Assembly (NCBI RefSeq): GCF_034424525.1
Contig: NZ_CP139979.1
Location: 2,003,501-2,067,500 of the forward strand
Origin: Sphingobium yanoikuyae
GTDB taxonomy: Bacteria > Pseudomonadota > Alphaproteobacteria > Sphingomonadales > Sphingomonadaceae
Direction of reading: 5' to 3'
DNA: 64,000 nt
The translations under genes were made by a program, and so were the position numbers. The first letter of the stretch is position 1, and the number at the start of each line of letters is the position of its first letter. The notes under the pieces are model-generated. The model saw only the letters and a list, made by a program, of their open reading frames with translations. It ran no database searches and was not told the origin of the DNA. This document shows, in pieces, positions 8,541 to 17,494 of the stretch.

Positions 8541-8574
8541 AAACCGTTTCGGATCATTCCGCGGCGGTTTTTTT
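8541..8574 (+). terminator. Weak hairpin followed by a T-tract
   Basis: AAACCG and CGGTTT flank a small internal pairing (CGGA/TCCG) and a seven-base T run follows. The stem is short, so terminator function is uncertain. Confidence 0.3.
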
Positions 8575-8710
8575 ATGCCTTTTTTGGCGGATTTGCGCCG
8601 TTTCTTGGGGACACAGCGTCTCCCATCGGATCGCGCCTGATGCCAGGACGTCGATTTGCTTTTGGGGGTGTTTTGGAGGGTAATGCCTGTGCCCAGCAGG
8701 AGATCCCCCA

Positions 8711-9465
8711 ATGCCGCTCAAGGAACTCGAGGTTCGCTACGCCAGTCGGCGATCAAAGGATTACAAGCTGGGCGATGGCGGTGGTCTCTATCTGCTCGTC
8801 CGTCCCACCGGCTCGCGCCTCTGGCGCATGAAATATCGGTTCGACGGCAAGGAGAAGCTGCTCTCGTTCGGGCGCTACCCGGAGGTTACCCTGGCTGAGG
8901 CGCGGCTGCGCCGCGCTGAGGCCAAGCTTGCCCTTGCGCGGGGCGAGGATCCTGGTCCCAGGGCCGCCGTGCTTTGAGGCAGCAGCGCGGGCCTGGCATG
9001 GCAATCGGGCGAGCGGGCTGGAGCCGGGGCATGCGGCACGCATATTGTCGCGTCTGGAGCGCGACGTGTTCCCGTCGCTCGGGCAGCGCGATCTCAAGGA
9101 CATCACTGCGGGCGACGTGCTGACGATGTTGCGGGCGGTCGAGGCGCGCGGTGCCCTCGATGTCAGCCGCCGGCTACGTCAGCATGTGAGCCAGGTCTAT
9201 CTCTTTGCCATCCCGCAGGGCTGGGCCACCCATGATCCGGCTGCCGGGCTTGCGACCCTGCTGCGGCCAAAGCCTCGGGTGCGGCATATGGCCCGGGTTG
9301 GGGCAGGGGAGTTGTCGGCGCTTGTACGGGCGATCGACGCCTATGATGGCGATGAGAATCCACGGCGGCGTGCGGTTACGCGCGATGCGCTCTTGTTCAC
9401 GCTGCTGACCTGGGCGCGGACCAATGAAATCCGCTATGCGACATGGGACGAGTTTGAGGGGCTGG
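8711..9465 (+). pseudogene. P4-type tyrosine recombinase (integrase), frameshifted and truncated
   Basis: Residues 1-75 from ATG 8711 match the N-terminal arm-binding domain of P4-like integrases (KDYKLGDGGGLYLLV, GRYPEVTLAEAR). The frame then ends at 8977. The rest continues in another frame from about 8950: the core-binding domain (RAWHGNRASGL, LKDITAGDVLTML) and the start of the catalytic domain with the first arginine in LLTWARTNEIRYATWDEF. The HxxR and tyrosine boxes are missing, because the sequence joins an IS3 transposase near 9465. The recombinase must be inactive. No tRNA attachment site was found nearby. Confidence 0.8.
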
Positions 9466-10304
9466 ATGGCCCATCCACCTACCATGAGCGTGTCGCGCAG
9501 CGGCGGGATTTGGGGCGGCTGTCAGATCGTGCCCGGCGCGATCAGGATCTGAAGCCAGAAGTCATGCGCGTCTTTGCCGAGAATTTCGGCGTTTACGGTG
9601 TGCGGAAGGTCTGGCGGCAGATGAACCGCGAGGGCTTTGCTGTGGCCCGATGCACCATCGAGCGGCTGATGCGCGATCTGGGTTTGCAGGGGGTAATCCG
9701 TGGCAAGCCTGTACGAACCACGATCAGCAACAAGGCTGCGCCTTGCCCGCTCGATCACGTCAACCGACAGTTCCATGCTCCGGCGCCCAACATGCTCTGG
9801 GTGTCGGACTTCACCTATGTCGCAACGTGGGCGGGCTTTGTCTATGTTGCCTTCGTGATCGACGTCTACGCCCGCTATATCGTGGGCTGGCGTGTTAGCA
9901 GGACTGCCCATGCCAGCTTCGTGCTGGATGCACTGGAGCAGGCTATCCACGAACGACGCCCTGCCCATCGGGGTGGTCTCATCCATCACAGCGACCGCGG
10001 ATCGCAATATGTGTCGATCCGATACTCGGAGCGGCTTGCCGAAGCCGGGATCGAGCCATCGGTTGGCAGCGTCGGCGACAGCTATGACAATGCTTTGGCT
10101 GAGACGATCAACGGCCTTTATAAGGCCGAGGTGATACATCGGCGAGGGCCATGGCGGTCCTTTGAAGCCGTGGAATATGCCACGCTGGAATGGGTGGACT
10201 GGTTTAACAAACGGCGTCTGCTCGAACCCATCGGCAATATCCCGCCGGCTGAAGCTGAGGAACTGTACTACGCCATGCTGGACGACGTCCCCATGGCTGC
10301 GTAA
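9466..10304 (+). pseudogene. IS3-family OrfB transposase, N-terminus missing, fused to integrase
   Basis: The reading frame enters from the integrase and continues as OrfB from STYHERVAQRRD. It holds the conserved NFGVYGVRKVWRQM helix region and the full DDE integrase core: D in WVSDFTYV, D in IHHSDRGSQY, and E in DNALAETING. About 40 N-terminal residues of a normal OrfB are absent, and there is no orfA for the frameshift product. With the integrase part the open frame is 458 codons, so a chimeric protein could be made, but there is no reason to expect transposition. Confidence 0.75.
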
Positions 10305-10343
10305 CTTAAACCAAATAGCCTCCGGCAAACCCGGGGCGGTTCA
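9466..10343 (+). mobile_element. IS3-family element, left part deleted
   Basis: Only the right portion remains: most of orfB and the right terminal repeat at about 10318-10343, which reads inward as TGAACCGCCCCGGGTTTGCC, the typical IS3-group end. The left repeat, orfA and the start of orfB are absent, replaced by integrase sequence. It cannot move by itself. Confidence 0.8.
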
Positions 10344-10364
10344 ACCTTTGTGGACGCTCTGCTT

Positions 10365-11429
10365 CTAATTTGTCATTCCGAACTGCTGACGGTCTCCTAT
10401 TAGAGCGGCAGTAGTTGACTGAGCGATCACTAATCGGAGTGGGGGCGGTGCTACCTGCGGCAAAGGTAGACCTTCGACAAGATCGATCAGTTGGTGGGTT
10501 GCGATCTCGGCCATTTCGCCAAATGGTCGCGCTACGGTGGTCAGGGCGGGGGTTAGCAATTCGGCAACCAGACTGCCGTCAAACCCGACGACGGAAAGCG
10601 GGCTTGGTACGGCGATGCGACGTTCCGATGCGACCTTCAGCACGCCCGCTGCCATGATGTCATTGGCGGCGAAAATGGCAGTCGGGAGCGGCGAAAGGGA
10701 CAGAAGCTGCTCGGCGGCTGCCACGCCGGAGACGAGGCTGTAATCCCCCTCGATTTCATGAAGCAAGGCAACTCTGTTCCGGTCGAGCGCTTCGATGAAA
10801 CCACGACGTCGTTCGATGGCGGATATCATCGACTGGGGGCCAGTGACCATCGCGATTCGCTGGTGGCCGAGTGCAACCAGATAATCCGCGACCGCACCGG
10901 CCGCATCGGCTTCGCGGGACAATATGACGCTGCCATAGCCATCGATCGGTACGGCTGAGAGCGCCACGGCGGCAACCTGTTCGGCTTGCAAGGCCTGGGG
11001 TAAGCCAATGATGCCGGATACGGGCGGCAGCACGATCAGGCCATCGATGCGAGACCTGCGGGCAAAGGCAAGCACGTCCTCGATCGCGCCTTCTTCTTCC
11101 AGCGGCGTGGAATGGCAGATGACCTCATAGCCGCGCCGTGTTGCTTCTCGTCCGACGCCGCGTTGCACGGTGTCCAGGACCAGAGCGTTGCGATCATTAT
11201 GGACGATGCCGATCAGGAAGGACCGGCCCTTCGCCAACGCCCGTGCGCGCAGGCTTGGCCTGAAGTTCAGCGCCGCAATAGCCTGTTCAATGCGTTCGCG
11301 GGTGTCGTCACTGACTCGTGGCGAATTGTTGAGGACGCGCGAAACCGTGCGGATCGAAACGCCGGCGCGATCCGCCACGTCAGAAATGGTCGGCTCATGG
11401 CCATTGTTGAACGAAGCATTGCTATTCAT
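10365..11429 (-). CDS. LacI-family transcriptional regulator
   Basis: A 354-residue repressor. Residues 14-60 form the LacI HTH and hinge (PTISDVADRAGVSIRTVSRV ... RARALAKG). The rest is the periplasmic-binding-protein-like sugar domain (IGIVHNDRN, PTAIFAANDIMAAG, VVGFDG). It is transcribed away from a TonB receptor at 11623 and probably controls the polysaccharide locus. A LacI-type palindrome (GATAGCGCTA) stands before that receptor, and a second before the GH43 gene. The inducer is likely a xylo- or galacturono-oligosaccharide, inferred from the enzymes. Its 3' end lies only 22 bases from the truncated IS3 element. Confidence 0.88.
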   Translation of the reverse strand: MNSNASFNNGHEPTISDVADRAGVSIRTVSRVLNNSPRVSDDTRERIEQAIAALNFRPSLRARALAKGRSFLIGIVHNDRNALVLDTVQRGVGREATRRGYEVICHSTPLEEEGAIEDVLAFARRSRIDGLIVLPPVSGIIGLPQALQAEQVAAVALSAVPIDGYGSVILSREADAAGAVADYLVALGHQRIAMVTGPQSMISAIERRRGFIEALDRNRVALLHEIEGDYSLVSGVAAAEQLLSLSPLPTAIFAANDIMAAGVLKVASERRIAVPSPLSVVGFDGSLVAELLTPALTTVARPFGEMAEIATHQLIDLVEGLPLPQVAPPPLRLVIAQSTTAALIGDRQQFGMTN

Positions 11430-11492
11430 GGTCGGAGGCTATGCTGCCAGATCGCTTCTGTCACGCGCTACCATCATGCCTATCTATTTGAC

Positions 11493-11521
11493 TTGACGCG
11501 CGGGTTGGAGAGGCATAATCC
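11493..11521 (+). promoter_or_regulatory. Candidate sigma70 promoter of the TonB receptor gene
   Basis: TTGACG at 11493-11498 and a CATAAT/TAATCC-like box at 11514-11521. The best -10 alignment is uncertain (spacing 15-17). The LacI-type operator at 11531-11545 lies just downstream, where a repressor would block initiation. Confidence 0.4.
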
Positions 11522-11530
11522 ACAGCCATC

Positions 11531-11545
11531 AATGATAGCGCTAAC
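11531..11545. promoter_or_regulatory. LacI-type operator, copy 1
   Basis: AATGATAGCGCTAAC has the symmetrical core TAGCGCTA (11536-11543). The copy before GH43 at 20798 shares GATAGCGCTA. It lies between the divergent lacI-type gene and the TonB receptor gene. Confidence 0.65.
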
Positions 11546-11622
11546 TAAGGCGTGTCGAGCAATTTACGGCGGAGCAGGTCAAGGCTCCAACTGGCCATTG
11601 CAAGAAAGAAGGGGAGGATCGA

Positions 11623-14600
11623 ATGAAGCAGATACAATCGTTGCGCGTGCGTTTCCTGACGGGAGCCGCGCTTATTTTTTGCCCGCCCGTGCCAGCGCTG
11701 GCACAGGCGCAAAATTCAGCCGAAGCGACGGCTGTCACTGCTGCCGAGCGGCCGCAGGGCGGCTCGGATAGCGCAACCGCAGACATCGTAGTCACCGGAT
11801 CGCGCATCGCGCGCAATGGCTTCGATGCCTCGACCCCGGTCAGCGTGGTCGGCTCCGAAGACATCAAGCTCTCGGGCAATGTGAACGTCGAAAAGACTCT
11901 GGCGCAGTTGCCACAGGTGGTCGGCTCGCAATTGGGTAGCGCGACCTCGAATACCGTTCCCGGCGGCTTTGCCGACGTCAACCTGCGCGGCTTTGGTTCG
12001 ACCCGCAACCTGGTGCTGGTCAATGGGCGGCGCTATGCCATTTACGGCCCTGAGCAGGTCACCGATCTCAACACGATCCCGTCGAGCCTAATTGCGCGCA
12101 CGGAAATCGTGACGGGTGGTTCGTCGGCCGTCTACGGCTCCGATGCCATCACCGGCGTCGTCAACTTCATCATGCGCGACGATTTCGAAGGCGTGGAAGC
12201 GCGCGCCCAGCTCAACATGGATCGTCCCACCGGGACGCCCGTCTATACCGTCGACCTGACGATGGGCGGCAATTTTGCCGACGGTCGCGGCAATCTGGTC
12301 GTGTCGGGCAATTATCTCAAGCGCAACTCGATCACGCGCGGGCAGCGCGGCAGCTTTGCCTATGACTCGCTCAACGACGGATGCATCGTGCCGGGCAGCG
12401 GCGGCCATGACCGGGCCGGCACGCCCTTCACGCCGGCCTCTGGCCTGGGCTGCGTCGCGGGTGGCGGTGAGCTTGGCTTCGTTGCCGGTGGCAGCGGTGA
12501 CATTCCCAATGGACGCTTTTCCGGTATTCCGGCGGCGGGGGGCTCCAATGCGGCGCTCAATGCCGCCTATGCCAATGCCGGCCTGTCGGCGATGACGTCG
12601 CGCGGCTTCACCTTCAACGATGAAGGTACGGTTGCCCGGCCACAGATCACGCCGCAGGATGATTTCAATCTAGGGCCCGACAATTATCTGATCCAGCCGC
12701 AGAAGCGCTGGATGATCAACAGCTTTGGCCATTATGATTTCACCGATGATATCACCGGCTATATGGAACTTCACTATAGCAGCAATGTGGTGAATGCCCG
12801 GCTGGCGCCGACCAATGTCGGGTCGCCCACCTTGTTCGACGTCAATAATCCCTATCTGACGCCGCAGTTGCAGGAAGTGCTCCGCCAGCTCGACCTGGCC
12901 GAAACCGGGACGACCACCGTCACCAGCGGTACCGCGACGCGGACGACGACCGCGGGGGACGGCCTCGCGGTTCTGACCGCCGGTCGCCGCTATCGGGAAG
13001 TGGGGCCACGATTGGCCAGCGAACGGCGTAATGTCTTCCGTGGCGCCTGGGGCTTCAAGGGCAATCTGGGGAGCGTGTCGGACAATGTCCTGACCGATCT
13101 CAAGTTTGACGCCTATTACACCTATGCCCGCAGCGAAGACACGCTGCTGCTGCAGAATGCGATTTCGCGCAGCCGGTTGCAGGCTGCTCTGTTGTCGGTC
13201 AATGGCGCTGATCCGGTCTGCAACATCTTTGGTCAGAATATTTCCGAAGCCTGCGCCAGCGCGATCCGTATCAACGCCACCAACTCGACCATCGCCACCC
13301 AGCAGGTCGCACAGGCGAGCGTCACCGGTACCCTGTTCCAGCTTCCCGCCGGCCCGGTCGGCTTCTCCAGCGGCTATGAATGGCGCAAGACCAGTGCAAC
13401 CTTCACGCCGGACTCCTTCCTGGCCTCGGGCGACGTCGCCGGTTTCAATCCCGGACTGCCGACGAAGGGCAGCGTGTCGGTGAACGAGATTTTCGGCGAA
13501 TTGCGCGTGCCGTTGATCCACGACACGCCGTTCATGGAGAGCCTAGTTGCCAATGGCGGATTCCGCTATTCCGACTATAGCCTGTCCGGCATTGGCGGCC
13601 AGTGGACCTATCTGGGCGGGCTCGACTGGCGGGTGAACCGCGATCTGGCCTTCCGCGGCCAGTATCAGCGGGCGATCCGCGCACCCAATGTGAACGAGCT
13701 TTACGGTGGCGTGACCCGCGTGGTCGGTGTTGCGACCGATCCTTGTTCCTCGCGCGCTTCGGCGGCGCAGCGGACCGATTCCGTCCGCGCGGTCTGCATC
13801 GCGACGGGCGTTCCAGCCGGCGCGGTCTTCACCGACGCGGTCCAGCCCAACAACATCATGCCGGCAGACTTTGGCGGCAACGTCAATCTGGGCGCGGAAA
13901 AGTCCGACACGTTCACTGTCGGTGCCGTGTTCACGCCCAGCTTCGCACCGAAACTCTATTTCAGCGTCGATTATTTCAACATCTCGCTGGACGGCGCGAT
14001 CTCGTCGCTGGGCGGTGGCCTGCAGAACACGCTCAACCTCTGCTATACCGTCATTCAGGACGCCAATAGCGAGTTCTGCCGGGCGATCGTGCGCAATCCC
14101 AATACGGGTGAGATCAACGATCCCTATGTGGCGCAAATCCGCAACGCCAATACCGGCAAGCTCAAGACGTCGGGCATCGACTTTGCGATGCGCTATTCCT
14201 TCGACGTCGGTTTCGGCTTTCCGGGTCTGGGCAGTAGCAGTTCGTTCGATATCAGCAGCAACCTGACCTATCTGGACGAATTCACGTCCACGCCGGTCGC
14301 GGCCCTGCCCGACATCAAGAATGAATGTGCCGGTGCCTATGGACCGACCTGCGGCCAGCCGTTGCCGCGCTGGCGGGCGACGTCGCGCATCACCTGGAAT
14401 GTCGAGGATCTGAGCCTTAGCCTGCGGCATCGCTATATCGGCAAGGTCACGACCGACCGCTATGTCGTGCCACATCGTCAGGGAGCGGCGAACGCACCCA
14501 GCCTCGACAGCTTTGCCTATCCGGTGCTGAACGATCAGAATTATTTCGACCTGTCGTTCAACTACAAGCTGCGCGAGGGGATGGAGATTTTCGGCGGTGC

Positions 14601-14721
14601 GAACAACATGTTCAACAACAAGCCGCCGGTCACCACCCAGGGACCGAACGCCAATACCTTCTCGGCGACCTATGACGTGTTGGGGACCGAGTTTTTCATC
14701 GGCGCATCGCTGAAATTCTGA
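11623..14721 (+). CDS. TonB-dependent outer-membrane receptor, oligosaccharide uptake
   Basis: A 1032-residue receptor. It has a Sec signal peptide ending near ALAQAQ, a TonB box ADIVVTGSRI at about residue 57, and a plug domain with NLRGFGSTRNLVLVNGRR and SSAVYGSDAITGVVNF. A 22-strand barrel ends in the aromatic C-terminus FFIGASLKF. GGGGAG precedes the ATG. It belongs to the large sphingomonad/Caulobacter receptor group tied to plant glycans, and it heads a GH28 gene. Uptake of pectin or xylan fragments across the outer membrane is inferred from neighbours. A LacI-type operator upstream suggests repression without substrate. Confidence 0.9.
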   Translation: MKQIQSLRVRFLTGAALIFCPPVPALAQAQNSAEATAVTAAERPQGGSDSATADIVVTGSRIARNGFDASTPVSVVGSEDIKLSGNVNVEKTLAQLPQVVGSQLGSATSNTVPGGFADVNLRGFGSTRNLVLVNGRRYAIYGPEQVTDLNTIPSSLIARTEIVTGGSSAVYGSDAITGVVNFIMRDDFEGVEARAQLNMDRPTGTPVYTVDLTMGGNFADGRGNLVVSGNYLKRNSITRGQRGSFAYDSLNDGCIVPGSGGHDRAGTPFTPASGLGCVAGGGELGFVAGGSGDIPNGRFSGIPAAGGSNAALNAAYANAGLSAMTSRGFTFNDEGTVARPQITPQDDFNLGPDNYLIQPQKRWMINSFGHYDFTDDITGYMELHYSSNVVNARLAPTNVGSPTLFDVNNPYLTPQLQEVLRQLDLAETGTTTVTSGTATRTTTAGDGLAVLTAGRRYREVGPRLASERRNVFRGAWGFKGNLGSVSDNVLTDLKFDAYYTYARSEDTLLLQNAISRSRLQAALLSVNGADPVCNIFGQNISEACASAIRINATNSTIATQQVAQASVTGTLFQLPAGPVGFSSGYEWRKTSATFTPDSFLASGDVAGFNPGLPTKGSVSVNEIFGELRVPLIHDTPFMESLVANGGFRYSDYSLSGIGGQWTYLGGLDWRVNRDLAFRGQYQRAIRAPNVNELYGGVTRVVGVATDPCSSRASAAQRTDSVRAVCIATGVPAGAVFTDAVQPNNIMPADFGGNVNLGAEKSDTFTVGAVFTPSFAPKLYFSVDYFNISLDGAISSLGGGLQNTLNLCYTVIQDANSEFCRAIVRNPNTGEINDPYVAQIRNANTGKLKTSGIDFAMRYSFDVGFGFPGLGSSSSFDISSNLTYLDEFTSTPVAALPDIKNECAGAYGPTCGQPLPRWRATSRITWNVEDLSLSLRHRYIGKVTTDRYVVPHRQGAANAPSLDSFAYPVLNDQNYFDLSFNYKLREGMEIFGGANNMFNNKPPVTTQGPNANTFSATYDVLGTEFFIGASLKF

Positions 14722-14783
14722 GACTGAGACAGTAAGGCGGGGGTGGCAAGGTCGCTCCCGCCTTCACGATGACAAGGGGATGG

Positions 14784-16376
14784 ATGATGGGTTTTGACCG
14801 GCGAAGCTTCCTGCAAGGCGGCGCATTGGCAGGCATGGCCGGGATCGCGCAACCGGCTTTTGCCGCGTCCGGTGCGGGCCTGGGATCGGCTGCCGGGTCG
14901 GTTGGCGGGATCGTCGATGTCCGCCAGTTCGGCGCCAAGGGCGACGGCACGGCGATCGATAGCGGCGCGATCAACAAGGCGATCGATCATGTCGCCGGAC
15001 TGGGCGGCGGCACCGTCTATTTCCCGGCCGGTTCCTATGCCAGCTATACGATCCGGATGAAAAGCCGGGTCACGCTGTTCCTGGCGGATGGCGCTGTCCT
15101 GCTGGCCGCCGCGCCGACCGACACGCAAGGCTATGATCATGCCGAGCCGATCGGGGAATGGGGCGCCTATCAGGATTTCGGGCATAGCCATTGGCGCAAC
15201 AGCCTGATCTGGGGCGAGGGGCTGAACGACATCGCCATCCTCGGTCCGGGGCTGATTTGGGGCAAGGGACTGGGCCGGGGTGACGGCAAGGATAATTGGC
15301 TCAAGGATCCGACCGGTCCCGGTACCGGCAACAAGGCGATCGCGCTCAAAAATTGTCGCAACGTCCTGTTGCGCGACATCAAGATATTGGAAGGCGGCTG
15401 GTTCGCACTGCTCGCCACCGGGGTCGATAATCTCACCATCGACAATGTGCTGGTGGACACCAACCGCGACGGCTTCGACATTGACTGCTGCCGCAATGTG
15501 CGGATCAGCAATTGCACCGTCAATTCGCCCTGGGACGACGGCATCTGCCCCAAGAGCAGCTATGCGCTGGGCCATCCTCGCATCACCGAAAATCTCACCA
15601 TTTCCGACTGTTTCGTCACTGGCAATTATGAAGTCGGGTCGGTGCTGGATGGTAGCTGGCGCAAGATGCCGCCATCCTTCGCGCCCAAGATTCACGGCCG
15701 GATCAAGTTCGGCACCGAATCCAATGGGGGTTTCCGCAACATCACGATCAGCAACTGCATCTTCGAGGATAGCCGGGGATTGGCGTTCGAGACGGTCGAT
15801 GGTGCGGTGGTCGAGGATGTGACGGTCAGCAACATCACCATGCGGGGCATCATAGACGCGCCGCTGTTCCTGCGGTTGGGCAAGCGGATGCGCGGGCCTG
15901 CGGGCGTGCCGATCGGCACGATGAAGCGCATCCTGATCCAGAATGTGGTGAGTTCGGGCGCCAATATGCTGCCATCGGTGATTGCGGGACTGATCGATCA
16001 CCCGATCGAGGATGTCTCGATTGCCGACTGCCATTTCCAGCATGTCGGTGGTGCGCCGGCGGCGATGGCCAAGGTGCGTCCGCCCGAGGCCGAACTGGCC
16101 TATCCCGAAGCGACGATGTTTGGCGATCTGCCCGCCACCGGTTTCTTCGTTCGCCACGCGCGCAATATCCGTTTCAGCAATGTCGAGGTGGCGGTGGCCG
16201 CGCCCGATCCGCGCGCGGCCTTCCGGCTGGAGGATGTGCAGGATGCGGATTTTGTCGGTTTGCGGGCGCCGCGTGGCACGACCTGGTCGCTTGACCGGGT
16301 CACCGGCTTCCGCAGTAGCGGTGCGCGCTGGATTGCGGACCGCCGGAGCGACAGCCCGCTATCCGGCGACTTTTAA
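14784..16376 (+). CDS. GH28-family glycoside hydrolase (polygalacturonase-like), Tat-exported
   Basis: About 530 residues. The start is set at ATG 14784 (14787 is also possible), since AAGGGGA lies just upstream and the next motif is a Tat signal, DRRSFLQGGALAGMAG. A right-handed beta-helix begins with VDVRQFGAKGDGTAIDSGAI, the usual GH28 opening. The catalytic region is recognisable: TNRDGFDID, then SPWDDGICPKSS with the paired aspartates, and HGRIKFGTES with the RIK-like motif. It would hydrolyse galacturonide or rhamnogalacturonide linkages in the periplasm. Its stop overlaps that of the convergent GH10 gene. Confidence 0.85.
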   Translation: MMGFDRRSFLQGGALAGMAGIAQPAFAASGAGLGSAAGSVGGIVDVRQFGAKGDGTAIDSGAINKAIDHVAGLGGGTVYFPAGSYASYTIRMKSRVTLFLADGAVLLAAAPTDTQGYDHAEPIGEWGAYQDFGHSHWRNSLIWGEGLNDIAILGPGLIWGKGLGRGDGKDNWLKDPTGPGTGNKAIALKNCRNVLLRDIKILEGGWFALLATGVDNLTIDNVLVDTNRDGFDIDCCRNVRISNCTVNSPWDDGICPKSSYALGHPRITENLTISDCFVTGNYEVGSVLDGSWRKMPPSFAPKIHGRIKFGTESNGGFRNITISNCIFEDSRGLAFETVDGAVVEDVTVSNITMRGIIDAPLFLRLGKRMRGPAGVPIGTMKRILIQNVVSSGANMLPSVIAGLIDHPIEDVSIADCHFQHVGGAPAAMAKVRPPEAELAYPEATMFGDLPATGFFVRHARNIRFSNVEVAVAAPDPRAAFRLEDVQDADFVGLRAPRGTTWSLDRVTGFRSSGARWIADRRSDSPLSGDF

Positions 16377-17494
16377 CTTCTGCGGTCTGGTGCGGCGGCG
16401 AAAGCCGCCGCGATCGCATCGCGGAAGGGCTTGGGACGGAAGTCGGCATCGAAGGGGCAGGGCCGCTTGGCCATGCCATCGGGCCGCAGCCGCATGCCGC
16501 TGAGCCAGCTATAGCGGTCGGACAGGCCCCAGCACATCACTGTCTTCGTCTGGGGATAGGATAGCATCAGGTCGAGATAGGCCTTGGCATGGGCGGCGAC
16601 CTGCGCGTCGCGCGGACCGATGGCGCCGGGCAGCGGATTATCATGCACGTCCATTTCCGTGACCAGCAGGTCAAGGCCCATGCCGGTGACCTGATCCAGG
16701 AAGCGACGGAAGGCGGGCTCATCCAACGATCCCAGGCCCGTCGGCGTGTCGCTGAACTTGCTGCCGAGATGGCTCTGTATGCCGAGGGCATCGACGGGCG
16801 TGCCACGCTTGCGCATCTGTTCCAGCAGGCGCAGCACCGCATCCCGGTGCAGCCCCTCGTCGGCGCGCCAGCCCATATAGTCATTATAGACCAGTTGGGC
16901 CTTGGGTGCTGCCGCGCGCGCGGTGCGAAAGGCGATATCGATGGTCTCGAACGCGCCGATATGCCGGGACAAAGCGGTGTCGCGCAGCGCCCCGGTTTCG
17001 GAATCGATCGCTTCGTTGACGACATCAAAACTGTCGATCCGGTCGGCATAGCGGCCGGCGACCGTGGCGACATGGTCGGTCAGCAGCCGTTCCGCTTCTG
17101 CTCTGGGATTGGGCCCATAATCATGCTCCGCCACCCATTGCGGCATCCATCGCTCGCTGTGCCACAACAATGTGTGGCCGCGCACGCCAAGGCCGTTGGC
17201 ACCCGCCCACTCGACGATCCGGTCGGCGGCGCGAAAGTCGAAATGCTGCGCATCGGGACGCGTGATCGACCATTTCATTTCATTTTCCGGTACGACCAGC
17301 GCGCATTGCGCGGCATTGAGCGCGCGATAGCCGGGGTCGGCGAAATTATCCTTCCCGACCGTGCTGCCGAAGCGGATGCCCTTGGCGGCGCCCAGCGTAG
17401 CGAGGGAGGTTGCCGATCGTGCTGATGCAGGAAGCGGCAGGGCCAGGGCGGCGGCGCCCGCGATCAGGCTGCGGCGATCAATCACCCGGTTCAC
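16373..17494 (-). CDS. GH10 endo-1,4-beta-xylanase
   Basis: A 373-residue retaining xylanase. An N-terminal Tat-like signal (DRRSLIAGAAALALPLPASA) exports it. The (beta/alpha)8 barrel carries the conserved GHTLLWH (about 106-112), the acid/base glutamate E161 in FDVVNEAI, and the nucleophile E280 in DLLVTEMDVHD. MCWGLSDRYSWL is the usual C-terminal GH10 motif. It cuts internal xylan bonds. Its start overlaps the end of the upstream hydrolase gene by four bases, so it is part of the minus-strand GH43 / hydrolase / GH10 operon. Its stop overlaps the GH28 stop tail to tail. Confidence 0.93.
   Translation of the reverse strand: MNRVIDRRSLIAGAAALALPLPASARSATSLATLGAAKGIRFGSTVGKDNFADPGYRALNAAQCALVVPENEMKWSITRPDAQHFDFRAADRIVEWAGANGLGVRGHTLLWHSERWMPQWVAEHDYGPNPRAEAERLLTDHVATVAGRYADRIDSFDVVNEAIDSETGALRDTALSRHIGAFETIDIAFRTARAAAPKAQLVYNDYMGWRADEGLHRDAVLRLLEQMRKRGTPVDALGIQSHLGSKFSDTPTGLGSLDEPAFRRFLDQVTGMGLDLLVTEMDVHDNPLPGAIGPRDAQVAAHAKAYLDLMLSYPQTKTVMCWGLSDRYSWLSGMRLRPDGMAKRPCPFDADFRPKPFRDAIAAAFAAAPDRRS

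Larger units (their letters stand above)
8082..8710. other. Gene-free repeat-rich stretch, possible relic replication or attachment region
   Basis: About 630 bases without a supported gene. In order it contains iteron-like repeats (8151-8280), an AT-rich tract (8281-8325), five exact tandem 15-mers (8341-8415), a perfect 19-bp inverted repeat (8428-8471) with a degraded echo near 8500-8546, and a weak hairpin with a T-tract (8541-8574). No rep gene is next to it. Confidence 0.5.

Noticed and set aside
8560..8710. tRNA-type attachment site for the P4-like integrase
   Set aside because: No tRNA 3' end (T-arm plus CCA) was found on either strand near the integrase.
14670..16157. Minus-strand open frame of 495 codons
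   Set aside because: Antisense to GH28, with no domain and no start signal.
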